From assembly GCF_016907695.1 (NCBI RefSeq), contig NZ_JAFBCK010000001.1:7304001-7368000 (forward strand): a stretch of DNA of 64,000 nt, read 5' to 3'. The stretch's first letter is position 1. Every line of letters begins with the position of its first letter. Source of the stretch: Actinokineospora baliensis (GTDB lineage: Bacteria > Actinomycetota > Actinomycetes > Mycobacteriales > Pseudonocardiaceae). The position numbers were made by a program, and so were the translations under genes. A model generated the notes under the pieces. That model was not told where the DNA came from. It searched no databases and worked only from the letters and a program-made list of their open reading frames with translations. Shown here in pieces: positions 15,721-29,115 of the stretch.

Positions 15721-16479
15721 TCAGGACCGGGGTGAGGTGATCACCACGAAGCGCGCTCCCTGGTCGTCGGTCACCACCGCCTGCCTGCCGTATGGGGTGT
15801 CGGTCGGCTCTTGCTGCACCGCGCCGCCCAGCTCGATGACCTTGGCCGCGGCCGCGTCGGCGTCCTCCACCTCGAAGTACACCGTCCAGTGCGCCGGGGT
15901 TCCGGGCTCGGCGGCGCCGAGGCCCGCGACCGGCTCGTCGGCCTCGCCCAGGTGCACCGTGGCGTAGCGCGGTTCGGCCGAGACCTCGCGGTGGGTGTGG
16001 CCCGCCACCGCGCCGTAGAAGGCGGCCGCCGCGTCCGGGTCGGCGCTGAGCTGGTCGCTCCAGGTGATCGACCCCGGCTCGCCCGCCAGGTTGGTGCCGG
16101 TGTGCGCGTTGGACTGCCACAGGCCGAAGAAAGCCCCGGTCGGGTCGATGCCCGCGGCCATGGTGCCCTGCTCGGCAATCTCCATCGGCGGCACGACCAC
16201 CTGCCCGCCCGCGGCCTGGACCTGGGCCGCAGCGGCGTTGGCGTCCTCAGTGGACAGGTAGACGACCCAGGCGCTGACCTGGCCCTCCTGCAGCGGGCCC
16301 AGGCCCGCGACCGGGTGCTCGCCGACGAAGCAGTTGGCGTAGCCGCCGAACTCGGCCGCGCCCTTCTCCACCCGCCAGCCGAACAGCGCGGAGTAGAAGG
16401 CGGTGGCGCGGTCGACGTCGGTGCCGATATCGACCCAGCAGGGCGCGCCCGCCGGCCAAGGGGTGGTACGGGTGACCAT
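15721..16479 (-). CDS. VOC-family protein with two glyoxalase-type domains
   Basis: 252 residues in two homologous halves of about 120. Each has the betaalphabetabetabeta pattern: PCWVDIGTDVDRATAFYSAL with GWRVEKG in the first half, and ITWSDQLSADPDAAAAFYGA in the second. Each half ends in a strand carrying the usual Glu or Asp (VDPTGAFFGLWQ; DDQGARFVVIT). Two-domain members of this family include glyoxalase/bleomycin-resistance-like and hydroxylase proteins of unknown substrate. The ATG follows GGAGGTTTCCC. Confidence 0.85.
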   Translation of the reverse strand: MVTRTTPWPAGAPCWVDIGTDVDRATAFYSALFGWRVEKGAAEFGGYANCFVGEHPVAGLGPLQEGQVSAWVVYLSTEDANAAAAQVQAAGGQVVVPPMEIAEQGTMAAGIDPTGAFFGLWQSNAHTGTNLAGEPGSITWSDQLSADPDAAAAFYGAVAGHTHREVSAEPRYATVHLGEADEPVAGLGAAEPGTPAHWTVYFEVEDADAAAAKVIELGGAVQQEPTDTPYGRQAVVTDDQGARFVVITSPRS

Positions 16480-16757
16480 GGGAAACCTCCGGGGTTGGTG
16501 GTGCCCGCACCGAGCGCGGACGCCGCCACGGTAGACCGGCGCACCGACACCCGCGCTCCGGCGGATTTCCCGCGAATTCCGCGGTGGACCGCTCCAGGCC
16601 CGGTGAATGGATCAGTCAATCGGCGGATTGCGGCCCGGCGGCGGTGTGGATAGCTTCGTCGGCACTGGGGCCAGACATTCGACGTTCCTTTTCCTCGTGC
16701 CGGTGTTCCGGCCCTTCAGTGCATCCCCTCATTCCCATCACGGACCGGGGTACATCC

Positions 16758-19943
<3,186 letters not shown>

Positions 19944-19950
19944 ACCCTTG

Positions 19951-19981
19951 GCGGCGGCCCACCCTGGTGGTGGGCCGCCGC
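19951..19981. terminator. 13-bp hairpin between the subtilase gene and the regulator
   Basis: Perfect 13-base arms (GCGGCGGCCCACC and its complement) with a 5-base loop lie 8 bases after the subtilase stop and 10 bases before the end of the opposite-strand regulator gene, so it can serve both. Its right arm is partly repeated near 21440, at the edge of the decayed regulator copy. Confidence 0.8.
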
Positions 19982-19991
19982 TTCGGGTCAC

Positions 19992-21333
19992 CTAAGCGCG
20001 CATCAGCGCCTGTTTGATCGGCTCGGTGACCGACTTGGCGACGGGGTCGTTCGGGAACAGCCGCTCGGCCTCCGCGCGGAGTTCGTCGGCGACCATGGCC
20101 AGTGAGTCGAACGACTTGCGTTCGGCAGCCAGTGCCGTCGTCGTCCACTCCGCTGCTTCGGCGACATCCCCTTGGCGCAGTGCGACAACAGCCAACGTCA
20201 GGCGTGCTTCGGTGGCTCGCATGGGACTCCGGTCAGAGCCGTCCGGCCGCCGCGAGATTCGCAGGACTTCCTGGGCGTGTTCCGCCGCGCGCCGGTCCTC
20301 GCCCACGATCCGGTAGCAGTCCATCGCGTAGAAGTCCCACTTGGTCGGGTCGATGACGAAGTGGTTGTCCGGCCGTGTCGGGCGCTCGTTGGCCGAGGAG
20401 CCGGTAGCCCTGATCGAGGATCTTGGTCACCGACTCCCGCCGACCCATCCGAGCAGCAGCCTTGGCGGCCTGCGCTGATAGCTGGACCGCCACCGACGAG
20501 TTCGGCGCCGCCGCCGTGCCAGCCTCACAAGCAGGACCAACCGCGTTGAGTCGTCCCTGGGTGAGCGCGAACCACGCACTCATCTCGAACGCCCACGCGA
20601 TGATCTCCCCGTGCCCGGTCTCCTCACCCACCCGGAACGCCGACGACCGGTCAAGCTCAGCCTGCCGGTAGTTGCCCATGTCGTACTCGATGCACCCGGT
20701 CAGCAACATCAACCACCCAGCGGTGACCAACAGCTCCCGATGCTCCACCAACGAGCACGAACCAGACAACAGGGTCGAGATGCCCTGCAAACACCTCCGA
20801 GCCTCAGCCTTCAACTCCCCCGCATCACGCCACGCATACTCACAACACAACTCCTCAGTGAAGACCTGAAGCTGCTCAACCGTCCTAAGCCCGACATCCG
20901 ACCGGTTCAACCCGCGCACCAACTCATCCCACGGAGCATCAGAGTCCACCCCGACCTGGGCAGACACCTTCCCGAGCTGGAACCACAGATACGGCTGCGG
21001 GATACGCAACGCCCGCGCCCAAGCCTCGAGCTTGTTCAAGTCGTGGACAGGCGTACGCGACGACTCCAACCTGCTGACCTGCGGCTGCCCCAACCCCAAC
21101 CAACGACCCACCGCAGCCTGCGTCAGAACCGGGCGGTGCTCCAGGCGATACGCGTTGATGACATAGCCGATGTGCTTCGACCGCAAAGCCTCACGCAACG
21201 CAGGCCGACGCCAAAACTCATCCGGCTTCTCCTCAGCAGGCGACGCCGGACCGACCCTGCGGGCACAGGATGCACAGAACCGCCCGCTGTTGTCCGAAGC
21301 CATCGGGCGACGGCACATGTCGCACGCCTTCAA
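19992..21333 (-). pseudogene. HTH (XRE-type) regulator with C-terminal helical repeats, split by a frameshift
   Basis: A TTG start (LKACDMC) follows a GGAGGTGG ribosome site. Two CxxC pairs (CDMC, CASC) suggest an N-terminal zinc ribbon, followed by an HTH (LTQAAVGRWLGLGQPQVSRLE) and a tetratricopeptide-like sensor region. The frame breaks near 20385-20405: the upstream part reads DQGYRLLGQRAPDTAG and runs into unrelated sequence, while the next frame continues naturally with NERPTRPDNHFVIDPTKWDF and on to DELRAEAERLFPNDPVAK. One base gained or lost explains it; it could be a true mutation or a sequencing error. Without the shift the protein would be about 446 residues. Full-length relatives are actinobacterial transcription regulators of unknown ligand. 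Confidence 0.8.
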
Positions 21334-21436
21334 GATCCACCTCCCGCACGGTCGTCCACCCGAGTGTGGAACCGTTCGAGAACACGCAACGGCGAATATG
21401 CCTGGCGCGCATATGTTTCGTTGCCAGCGGCCGCCC

Positions 21437-22050
21437 CCCTGTTGGTGAGCCGCCGCTTCGATTCGGCGCGGTTCGCCAGCGACCATCACCAGTTCGTTGA
21501 ACGACTTACGTTCGGCAGCAAGCGCCGCCGAGGTCCATTCCGAAGCTTCGGCGACACCCCCTTGGCGCAGTGCGACAACCGCCAGCGTGCTTCCGCCGCC
21601 CGCATCGAACTGCGATCACGACCGCCCGGCCGCCTCACCAGCATGACCAACCGCGTTCAGCCGCCCCAAGTCAGCGCGAACCACGCACTCATCTCAAACG
21701 CCCACGCGACGATCTCCGTACCCGATCTCCTCGCCCACGCGGAACCCCGCCGCCCGATCGAGCTCAGCCTGCCGGTAGTTGCCCATGTCGTACTCGATGT
21801 ACCCGGTCAGCAGCATCAACCACCCAGCGGTGCCCGCATCACGCCACGCGTACTCACAGCACAGCTCCTCGGTGAAGATCTGAAGCTGCTCCACCGTCCT
21901 AGGCCCGACATCCGACCGGTTCAACCCGCGCACCAATCCCGGGATCCCTCCCGAGCTGGAACCACAGGTGCGACTGCGAGCCCGCACCCAAGCTCCCAGC
22001 TCGTTCAGAGCGTGCGCAACGACCTAGGCCCGCAGAACCGCGCTTGCCCC
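21437..22050 (-). pseudogene. decayed second copy of the HTH regulator
   Basis: Blocks of this stretch match the intact regulator in the same order and direction: the terminator arm region (near 19970), the segment encoding DVAEAAEWTTTALAAERKSF (near 20100), the segment around DMGNYRQAELDR (near 20670), the EELCCEYAWRDAG segment (near 20850) and the LWFQLG segment (near 20975). Between the blocks, pieces are deleted. Only about 600 of 1,340 bases remain and the HTH is gone. The arrangement is a tandem duplication followed by erosion. The IS4-type element lies at its far end and may have taken part. Confidence 0.75.
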
Positions 22051-22190
22051 AGCGCCGACCAACCGCAACGCCTTCCGTCCCCGCAGCTCGACCACCGCCC
22101 TCGCAGGCCCAGCGGCCCGCACGCGCCCCTCGCCACCGCCGAACGCTCGTTGCCGCGCCCCACCGAGCGACGTCCAGCCCCCACCCTCTC

Positions 22191-23201
22191 CGGGGGCAAT
22201 GCCGCTTACTTAGGTCTTTGCGCTGTTTAGTGGGGTGTGTTGCGAGGTTTTTGGTGCGGGGTTTGCGGATGACGATGCGTGGAGGTGTGTCGTAGCGGGT
22301 GCCTGCCTGGTCGGGTTTCTTCTGTTTGTATCGGCTACGTGCTTGTTTGACCGCTCGGGGGTGGCTGCGTTCTCGCCGTGGCGGGTTGGGTCGTTCAACG
22401 ATTTCGCTGATCGTCTCGGTGATCGCGGCGGTGAGCCTGTTGGGGGGATACGCCGCCTGGTCGGAGACCTGGCGGCGTATCGCCTGGAACGAGCGGACGA
22501 ACGACAAGCGATCATCATCGATGCCGACGTGTTCGGCGGCTTCGTGCATGAGATGTCGGACCGCGTAGTGTGTCAGGAACAATGCCCAGATTTCTTGCCG
22601 CACGGTCTCTGGATGTTTGGATCGCAACACCACGTCCGACCCGCCACGCATCCGTGTCTCTATCTCGTCGAACGTCGACTCGACTTCCCATCGCTCGTGA
22701 TAGATCACCGCCAACTCGCCCGCGAGTGCGTCGATCGGCTCCAGCAGGTTGGTGATCAGTCGAATGACATCTTTCTTTCCGTCTCGATTCGGGATCTCGT
22801 ACTCCACCACCCGCACTTCAGTCAGGTCGCATCCGCGCTTTCGAGATCGCCCCGACGGTCGGGGCCGTCCGCTCTTTCCGCCACGACCCCACGGTCTGCA
22901 ACCCGTGCGCTAGTTTCCGCAGGACTTCTTCACAGCTCGTACCAAAGAACATCGCCCGGGCGGGCAACAATCGCACCCGTTTCTCCCGACGATCCGCCGC
23001 ATCGACAACCAGGTCTCGAGTCAACAATCGTGTCAACACCCCGATACCGATCGCGTCAGTCAATTTCTCATGATCCGACACAATCGGCCGCAAATTGCCC
23101 ATCACACCCACGCACGAACCCTGCAACACGCACCGCTAAGATCACTTCGGCGCCGCGCCCACCTCCCGTAGCCCCCGCTAAGTAAGTGACATTGCTCCGG
23201 G
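22191..23201. mobile_element. IS4-family insertion element, internally deleted
   Basis: The ends carry similar inverted repeats of about 24 bases. The left reads CCGGGGGCAATGCCGCTTAC and on to TTAG; the right, read inward, has GCAATGTCACTTACTTAG. Inside lies a minus-strand transposase remnant. The element is about 1.0 kb, whereas autonomous members are usually about 1.4-1.6 kb. The catalytic centre is missing, so it cannot move itself. No clear target-site duplication was found. Confidence 0.75.
22202..23129 (-). pseudogene. IS4-family transposase remnant, catalytic centre deleted
   Basis: The N-terminal part is an IS4-type N-terminal domain (LLTRDLVVDAADRREKRVRL, then TVGAISKARM); it shows a second small in-frame loss near RLLPARAMFFG. 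It joins out of frame, at about 22818, to the C-terminal part (YEIPNRDGKK), which has the DDE-family signature YHERWEVESTFDEIE followed by KHPETVRQEIW. The segment that carries the first two catalytic aspartates, roughly 500-600 bases in relatives, is absent. The last position of the Y-R-E-K signature is Glu rather than Lys. Confidence 0.8.
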
Positions 23202-23327
23202 GAGGCGTCCCTGGAGCAGTCTCCTGGGCCCCGCCGACAAAGGATCTTGAAAAGGCCCGCCGGAGATCCACATGTGGACAACTTCTGTCGCCGGAACGGG
23301 TGAACATTCAGCGCCAAGAGCCAGTGT

Positions 23328-24641
23328 TCACCAGGTCGCGGGGTCGGAACCAGGGACGTGGGGGCCGTGGTCCCAGCGGGGTGGGGAGCCGGGCAATGTG
23401 CCGGGGACAAGGACGTGGCGGATCAGGCCCAGTTGGGTGTCCATTTCGGACAGATAGGGGTCAACAGGGGCGGGAGACTCCGCGGAGTCGATGCGGCCGA
23501 GGGTGGTGAGCCAGTGGGCGGTGCGGGCGAGCGACACCCGGACGTGCCAGGTTCCGCCTTCGGTGGAGCGGCGGTGTAGGGCTGCGAGTGTTCCCAGGGC
23601 GGCTAGCCAGCCGGTGCCGTGGTCGAGGGCTTGGGCGGGAAGGGGGACGGGGGCGGTCGAGCCGCGGTGTGCGATTCCGGTGGCCAGTTGCAGCAGGCTG
23701 TCGAAGCCTCGCCGTCCGCGCCAAGGGCCTGTGTGGCCGTAGGCGGACAGCGACACCAAGACCGTCCCTTGTGGAGCATCAGCCGGACCGAAACCCTTGG
23801 CGGCAAGAGAATCTGGTCGATATGACTGCACCATGACGTGCGCGTCAGCCCACAGTTCGCGCAGACGGGAGGAATCCTCGGGACGGCGCAGGTCGAGCCA
23901 AGCGCTGCGCTTGCCGAAACCGGTGTCCACCAACACCGGCCGCATGACCGGCAGGTGCTCGGCGCCGATGTGCAGGACGTCCGCGCCGTGGGCAGCGAGG
24001 GTGCGACCACACACCGGGCCCGCGATCACATGGGTCAGGTCCAGCACCCGAACCCCGGCCAACGGCCGATCAGCCCGCTCCAGCGGCCGCCGCGGCCCAT
24101 CGCCGATCCGCTCCACAGCCACCACCGGCTCCGCGGCGACCGCCCGCCCCTGCGCGTGATCAGCCCACGCGGCAGGCGACCGCAAAGCCGCAGCCGCGCC
24201 ACCAGCGGCCAACACGGAATCAACCACGTCATCCGCCGCACGAGCAGCCACCCCAGCGGCAACGTCCTCGCCGAGCACCGACAGGACCGCCGACGCGTGG
24301 TGCGGGTAGTTGCAGTGCAACCGAACCCACCCGTCCCGCGCCCGGTAGTCCCCGGACAACGGCGCCCACAGATCACCAACCGGCGCACCGTCGAGCAGCA
24401 GGTGCCGTTCGCTGCGAAACGCCTCCACCGCATGCCGAACATCCACCGACACCGGCCCCGGCTCCACGCCCCGCGACCGCAGCAGCACCCCCGCCGCCTC
24501 GGTCACCAACCCCACACACCGAGCAGCCAGGTGCGCCACCCGATACGGCCCCGCGACCACCCGCTCATCGCCCACCAACTTCACAGCGGACTCCCGACCA
24601 ACCCGGCACCCGCCTCGAACGAGCAACCGCGCCCCAGCCAC
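23328..24641 (-). CDS. CaiB/BaiF family CoA-transferase
   Basis: 437 residues. The class III CoA-transferase fold shows as LAGVRVLDLTHVIAGPVCGR near the middle, a nucleophile-region Asp near VLVDTGFGKRSAWLDLRRPE, then VLVSLSAYGHTGPWRGRRGFDSLLQ, with GTLAALHRRSTEGGTWHVRV later. These enzymes move CoA between carboxylic acids in two-step catalysis. The first 190 residues form an extra N-terminal domain, probably the partner half of a fused two-domain member. The GTG start is the best candidate; the true start may lie slightly downstream. The substrate is unknown. It sits next to the decay zone. Confidence 0.8.
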   Translation of the reverse strand: MAGARLLVRGGCRVGRESAVKLVGDERVVAGPYRVAHLAARCVGLVTEAAGVLLRSRGVEPGPVSVDVRHAVEAFRSERHLLLDGAPVGDLWAPLSGDYRARDGWVRLHCNYPHHASAVLSVLGEDVAAGVAARAADDVVDSVLAAGGAAAALRSPAAWADHAQGRAVAAEPVVAVERIGDGPRRPLERADRPLAGVRVLDLTHVIAGPVCGRTLAAHGADVLHIGAEHLPVMRPVLVDTGFGKRSAWLDLRRPEDSSRLRELWADAHVMVQSYRPDSLAAKGFGPADAPQGTVLVSLSAYGHTGPWRGRRGFDSLLQLATGIAHRGSTAPVPLPAQALDHGTGWLAALGTLAALHRRSTEGGTWHVRVSLARTAHWLTTLGRIDSAESPAPVDPYLSEMDTQLGLIRHVLVPGTLPGSPPRWDHGPHVPGSDPATW

Positions 24642-25025
24642 GGGACCACCGATGCGGCACGGCAGGCACCACTCACGACCGCGCTCCTCCCACGCTCACA
24701 AACGCACGTCAGCCCCGCGCGGGCTCGACTCGCTCCGGCGGCGGGCGACTTCCCGATCGGTGCGGTCGTTTTCGCCCAACGGTGCACAGTTGGCCGAGGT
24801 GCACGCCGAGGTTCTGGCCGCCAGCACCCACGAAAACTCCCGGGCGGCCAGCACATGCGCGCCCCGACCGGCGAGCACGATGCCGCCTCAACGGAGAACA
24901 GCGAACTCGTCCCCGCGCGGACGCGCGATCACATCCAGCGCCGAACTCGCCACGATCCGCCTAGGCGCCACCGCCTCAGCCAGCACATCCGAACAATCGC
25001 CAGCACAGCGGGCGCCGCTCACACC
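24642..25025. other. 384-base gap without a clear gene
   Basis: Reading frames on both strands are broken or have shadow-like Arg/Ser/Pro composition. The minus strand shows short protein-like pieces (VLAEAVAPRRIVASSALDVI; GRGAHVLAAREFSW) interrupted by stops, which may be an eroded gene. I cannot identify it. No terminator hairpin was obvious. Confidence 0.5.
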
Positions 25026-25718
25026 TCACGGCAAGTTGGCGACCAGTTCCGCGGGCACTACCCGCGTACCCGTGTAGAACGGGATCTCCTCCCGGACGTG
25101 CAACCGCGCCTCAGTCCCCCGCAAGTGCCGCATGAGGTCGACGATGCGGTGCAACTCGTCCGCCTCGAACGCAAGGATCCACTCGTAGTCGCCCAAGGCG
25201 AACGAGGCCACCGTGTTGGCCCGCACGTCCGGGTAGTCGCGGGCCTCTTTGCCGTGGTCGGCGAGCATCTTGCGGCGTTCGTCGTCCGGGAGGAGGTACC
25301 ACTCGTAGGACCGGACGAACGGGTACACGCAGATGTACTTGCGCGGTTCCTCACCGGCGAGGAACGCCGGGATGTGGCTGCGGTTGAACTCGGCGGGGCG
25401 GTGGAGGGCGACCTGGCTCCAGACCGGGGTGGACGCGCGGCCGAGGGCGGTGTGGCGGAACCCGGTGTAGGCGGCCTGGACCTGCTCGACCTCCTCGGCG
25501 TGCCACCAGATCATGTAGTCGGCGTCGGCGCGCAGACCGGCCAGGTCGTACACACCGCGGACCACGACCCCCTTGCCCGCCAAGGCATCGAGGTACTCGG
25601 TGGTCTCGGCGGCGGCGGTGCCCCGGTCGTCGGGCAGCCTGCCCGGCTCGATCCGGAAGACCGACCACATGGTGTAGCGGATGGTGTCGTTGAGCTCGGC
25701 GTAGTTCAGGCGGGCCAT
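25026..25718 (-). CDS. hemQ: hydrogen-peroxide-dependent haem synthase (coproheme decarboxylase)
   Basis: 230 residues from the ATG at [16 protein letters not shown]; earlier ATGs would overlap hemG further. It belongs to the chlorite-dismutase fold family. The catalytic Tyr of YPFVRSYEW (about residue 132) and the axial haem-ligand His of [11 protein letters not shown] (about 155) are present. HemQ (ChdC) decarboxylates iron-coproporphyrin III to haem b using peroxide; this is the last step of the coproporphyrin-dependent pathway of Gram-positive bacteria. It closes the hemE-hemG-hemQ operon. Confidence 0.93.
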   Translation of the reverse strand: MARLNYAELNDTIRYTMWSVFRIEPGRLPDDRGTAAAETTEYLDALAGKGVVVRGVYDLAGLRADADYMIWWHAEEVEQVQAAYTGFRHTALGRASTPVWSQVALHRPAEFNRSHIPAFLAGEEPRKYICVYPFVRSYEWYLLPDDERRKMLADHGKEARDYPDVRANTVASFALGDYEWILAFEADELHRIVDLMRHLRGTEARLHVREEIPFYTGTRVVPAELVANLP

Positions 25719-25737
25719 GCCCACCATCGTCGCACCC

Positions 25738-27138
25738 TCACCCGGTGCGGTGGCGCGCCAGGTGGGCAGCGACACGCCGGGCCGCGGTGTCGCCGGTGGC
25801 GATGCAGGCGGGGATGCCGACGCCGTGCAGGGACGCGCCCGCCACGGCCAGCCCGGGTTCGGCGGCGACCGCGCGTTCGATCTCCGCGACGAGCGCCGGG
25901 TGGCCGGGTCCGTACTGGGGCAGCCCGCCGCCCCACCTGGTCACCACCGCGTCGACCGGAGGCGCGGTGACCCCGGTGAGCTCGACGAGGTCGGCGCGCA
26001 CCAGGCGGACCAGTTCGTCATCGTCGGCCTTGAGCGCGCCGGGGTCGCCGAAGCGGCCGACCGAGCCCCGCACGATCACGGTCTCACCGCCGAGATGGGC
26101 CCACTTGGACGCCGAGAAGGTGAACGCCTTCACCGCGAACGGCCCGCCGCCGAGGCGCCGCTCCCCCGCGCCGAGCAGCACGCCGGACGTTCCGGGCAGC
26201 TCCGTGCCCTCGGGCAGCGCCAGCGCGACCACGGCCATGGACGCGACCTCGACCCGCCCGTACGCGGCGGCCGCAGCAGGCACGACCCCGTCGAGCAGCT
26301 TTCGCGCGGCGGCGGCCGGGACGGCGAGGACGACGGCGTCGACGGCGAGCACGGGGTCGGGCGGCTGGTGGGCGGCGGCGTTGGCGCCGAGGGTGAGCCG
26401 CCAGCCGGTCGCGGTCTTGGTCACCTCGCGGACCGGGACACCGAGGCGGAGGGTGGCGGACTCAGCGAGCCGGTCGACCAGGCTGCCGAGACCGGAGCGC
26501 AATGTGCCGAAGACCGGCTGACCGGTCGGGGTCGGCAGGCAGCGGGCGGCGGCCTCGGTGAGGGACGTGGCGCCTGCGTCGAGCGCATCGGCGATGGCGG
26601 GCAGGGTCGCGCGTAGGCCGAGACCGTCGACGCTGCCCGCGTAGACGCCGCCGAGGAGGGGGTCGACCAGGCGTTCTGGCAGCTCGTCGCCGAAGCGGGA
26701 CCGCAGCAGGGGGCCCAGGGCCTGGTCGCCGTCGAGGGTGAGCGGTGGCAGGTCGGGTTCAGCGGCGACCAGGGCCAGGCCCTCGGGGGTGAGCAGGTCG
26801 GCGACGGCGGCTGCGCGCGCGGGCACGCCCATGACGTGACCACCGGGGATGTGCCGGGTGACGCCGCCCGCGCGGACGGTGGAGCGGGCTTTGGTCGGGT
26901 GCGTGACGTCGGCGATGCCCAGCTCCGCGAGCAGGGCGGTCACCTCGGGGCGGCGGGTCAGGTAGGCCTCGGCGCCGACGTCGAAGCGGCGACCGGCGAG
27001 CTCAGTGGTGCGGATCTTGCCGCCGAGCCGGTCGGACTGCTCGACGACGGTGATCTCGGCGGTCGGGCCGAGCAGTGCGCGCAGGCGGTGCGCCGCGGCC
27101 AGCCCGGCGATCCCCCCGCCGACGACCGCGACCCGCAC
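25738..27138 (-). CDS. hemG: coproporphyrinogen/protoporphyrinogen oxidase (HemY/CgoX type)
   Basis: 466 residues. The N-terminal FAD-binding Rossmann motif is [18 protein letters not shown], then [12 protein letters not shown]; a C-terminal FAD segment reads [21 protein letters not shown]. It is the oxygen-dependent oxidase of the HemY type, which in actinobacteria converts coproporphyrinogen III to coproporphyrin III. A 3-base gap separates it from hemE, and hemQ starts 19 bases after its stop, so the three genes form one operon. The symbol follows common actinobacterial usage; hemY or cgoX would be equally correct. Confidence 0.93.
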   Translation of the reverse strand: MRVAVVGGGIAGLAAAHRLRALLGPTAEITVVEQSDRLGGKIRTTELAGRRFDVGAEAYLTRRPEVTALLAELGIADVTHPTKARSTVRAGGVTRHIPGGHVMGVPARAAAVADLLTPEGLALVAAEPDLPPLTLDGDQALGPLLRSRFGDELPERLVDPLLGGVYAGSVDGLGLRATLPAIADALDAGATSLTEAAARCLPTPTGQPVFGTLRSGLGSLVDRLAESATLRLGVPVREVTKTATGWRLTLGANAAAHQPPDPVLAVDAVVLAVPAAAARKLLDGVVPAAAAAYGRVEVASMAVVALALPEGTELPGTSGVLLGAGERRLGGGPFAVKAFTFSASKWAHLGGETVIVRGSVGRFGDPGALKADDDELVRLVRADLVELTGVTAPPVDAVVTRWGGGLPQYGPGHPALVAEIERAVAAEPGLAVAGASLHGVGIPACIATGDTAARRVAAHLARHRTG

Positions 27139-27141
27139 CGG

Positions 27142-28209
27142 TCAGCGCCCGGTGGGCAGGCTGTGCGCGTGCGCGACGGTTCGGGTGATCACGTCCGGGT
27201 CGGTCTGCGGCAGCACCCCGTGGCCCAGGTTGAACACGTGCCCGGCGGCCGCCCGGCCCTCCGCGACGATCCGGTCGACCTCGGCGCGCACCACGTCGTC
27301 ACCGGCGAACAGCACCGCCGGGTCCAGGTTGCCCTGCACGGCGGCGCCGGGGACGGCGCGCGCGGCCACGTCGAGCGGGGTGCGCCAGTCGACCCCGACC
27401 ACGTCGGCGCCCGCCTCGCGCATCGCCCCGAGCAGGTGCCCGGTGCCGACGCCGAAGTGGATCCTCGGCACGCCCGCGTCGGCGAGTCCGCTGAGGACCT
27501 TCGTCGAGTGCGGCAGCACGAACTCGCGGTAGTCCCGCAGCGACAGCGCGCCCGCCCAGGAGTCGAACAGCTGCACGGCGTCGACACCGGCGCCGAGCTG
27601 CGCGCGCAGGAAGGTCAGCGCCGTGTCGGCGAGGTGGTCGAGCAACGCGTGCCAGGTGTCCGGCTCGCCGTGCATCAGGGCCTTGGTCCGCTCGTGGTTG
27701 CGGCTCGGACCGCCCTCGACCAGGTACGACGCCAGGGTGAACGGCGCGCCCGCGAACCCGATCAGCGGCGTGTCGCCCAGCTCGCGGGTCAGCATCCGGA
27801 CCGCCTCGGCGACCGGCTCGACCTGGTCCTGGTGCAGGCTCGGCAACGCGCGCACGGCGGCCGCGTCGCGCACCGGGGTGGCCACGACCGGGCCGGTGCC
27901 CGCGACGATGTCCAGGTCGACCCCGGCGGCGACCAGCGGCACCACGATGTCGCTGAACAGGATGGCGGCGTCGACGCCGTGGCGGCGGACCGGCTGCAGC
28001 GTCACCTCGGTGACCATGGCCGGGTCGAAGCAGGCGGCGAGCATGGCGGTCCCGGCGCGCAGGGCCCGGTACTCCGGCAGCGAGCGGCCCGCCTGGCGCA
28101 TGAACCACACCGGCACCCGCTCCGGCACGCCACCGCGCGCGGCGACCAGGAACGGTGCGGACGGCAGGCTCCGGCGGCGCGCGGCGGCCGGGGTGATCAG
28201 TTCAGTCAT
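27142..28209 (-). CDS. hemE: uroporphyrinogen decarboxylase
   Basis: 355 residues. Signatures are [17 protein letters not shown] (the substrate-binding Arg and Gly pair near residues 40-50), [18 protein letters not shown], and [20 protein letters not shown]. It removes four carboxyl groups from uroporphyrinogen III to give coproporphyrinogen III in the cytosol. It is the first gene of the haem operon. The ATG is followed by TELITPA; an AGGGGGA-type site lies upstream (CATGGGGGAGCG). It is divergent from the DUF3000 gene, with 139 bases between. Confidence 0.96.
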   Translation of the reverse strand: MTELITPAAARRRSLPSAPFLVAARGGVPERVPVWFMRQAGRSLPEYRALRAGTAMLAACFDPAMVTEVTLQPVRRHGVDAAILFSDIVVPLVAAGVDLDIVAGTGPVVATPVRDAAAVRALPSLHQDQVEPVAEAVRMLTRELGDTPLIGFAGAPFTLASYLVEGGPSRNHERTKALMHGEPDTWHALLDHLADTALTFLRAQLGAGVDAVQLFDSWAGALSLRDYREFVLPHSTKVLSGLADAGVPRIHFGVGTGHLLGAMREAGADVVGVDWRTPLDVAARAVPGAAVQGNLDPAVLFAGDDVVRAEVDRIVAEGRAAAGHVFNLGHGVLPQTDPDVITRTVAHAHSLPTGR

Positions 28210-28348
28210 CGCTCCCCCATGCTCCCACGACCCCCGGTGTCCCCGTTCGCGTGGGCGCAAGCTCACACTGTCGGTGGCCCGATCCCGGGCCGCACCCTCG
28301 GCGCGCCCTACCCCCTCACCGACTCGGGTGGTCCTACAGTTACCAGTC

Positions 28349-28909
28349 GTGACTGGAACGTCGACCGCGCCTGAACTCTTCACCCAGGCCGTCCAGGCGC
28401 TGAAGTCGCTGCGCCCCCGGCCAGAGCTGCAGCTGGCCGAGGTCCGCCCGCCGCAACGGCTGGCCCCGTACGCGTTCGCCCTCACCGCCGAGGCGCTCGG
28501 CCCGGCCGAGGTCCAGGCCACCGGCAGACTCATCCTGCTGCACGACCCCGAGGGCCAGGAGGCCTGGGCCGGGGTGCTGCGCGTGGTCGCCTACGTCCGC
28601 GCCGAACTCGACGCCGAGCTGGCGGACGACCCGCTGCTGCCCAGCGTGGGCTGGTCGTGGCTGACCGACGCCCTGGCGGCCTCGGGGGCGGCGTTCACCG
28701 CGCTGGGCGGGACGGTGACCGACACGTCCTCGGCGCGCTTCGGCGACATCGCCGGGCCGGAGCGCACCGACGACCTGGAGCTGCGGGCGTCGTGGACGCC
28801 GACCGGGGAGCTCGCGCCGCACGGGGAGGCGTTCCTCGACCTGATGGCCAGCGTCGTGGGGTTGCCGCCGGTGGGGGTCGCGCTGTTCGAGCAGCGCCGG
28901 GGCGAATAG
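28349..28909 (+). CDS. DUF3000 domain protein
   Basis: 186 residues from GTG ([20 protein letters not shown]). Conserved stretches are [48 protein letters not shown] and [13 protein letters not shown]. It is soluble and actinobacteria-specific. Function is unknown, but its place divergent from hemE matches the mycobacterial order, where an Rv2680-like gene sits beside the haem genes (recollection). Confidence 0.85.
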   Translation: MTGTSTAPELFTQAVQALKSLRPRPELQLAEVRPPQRLAPYAFALTAEALGPAEVQATGRLILLHDPEGQEAWAGVLRVVAYVRAELDAELADDPLLPSVGWSWLTDALAASGAAFTALGGTVTDTSSARFGDIAGPERTDDLELRASWTPTGELAPHGEAFLDLMASVVGLPPVGVALFEQRRGE

Positions 28910-29115
28910 TCCGGCGGAATGCGCCCCGAGGTGGTAGTGGGGCGAATTCCGTTCGCGTGGTGACCGCTTTCGCGCGGTAGCGGGAATTCGTCCTCGATGG
29001 CGCCAAACCGGATCGCCCGCGGCGGCGAATCACCGGTGAGAGCACGTCAGTCCGGCCGGACCGAATCTCCTTCCAGTCCTCAGTGGACCACCAAGCTCGG
29101 GAGTTGACACCCGCT

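Noticed and set aside
15395..15967. Longer frames around the possible 53-residue gene
   Set aside because: Both strands show Arg/Gly/Pro shadow sequence; only the short minus-strand frame has a real ribosome site.
19992..23201. Genomic island or prophage bounded by attachment sites
   Set aside because: No integrase, tRNA target or direct repeats at the edges were found; duplication and a single IS relic explain the content.
24642..25077. Plus-strand 141-residue frame between CoA-transferase and hemQ
   Set aside because: Ser/Arg/Thr-rich with no start context and no motif; shadow or remnant composition.
23838..25970. 710-residue frame on the plus strand across the CoA-transferase and hemQ genes
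   Set aside because: Its sequence is Arg/Pro/His-rich antisense composition with no domain; the minus strand holds two recognisable enzymes over most of it.
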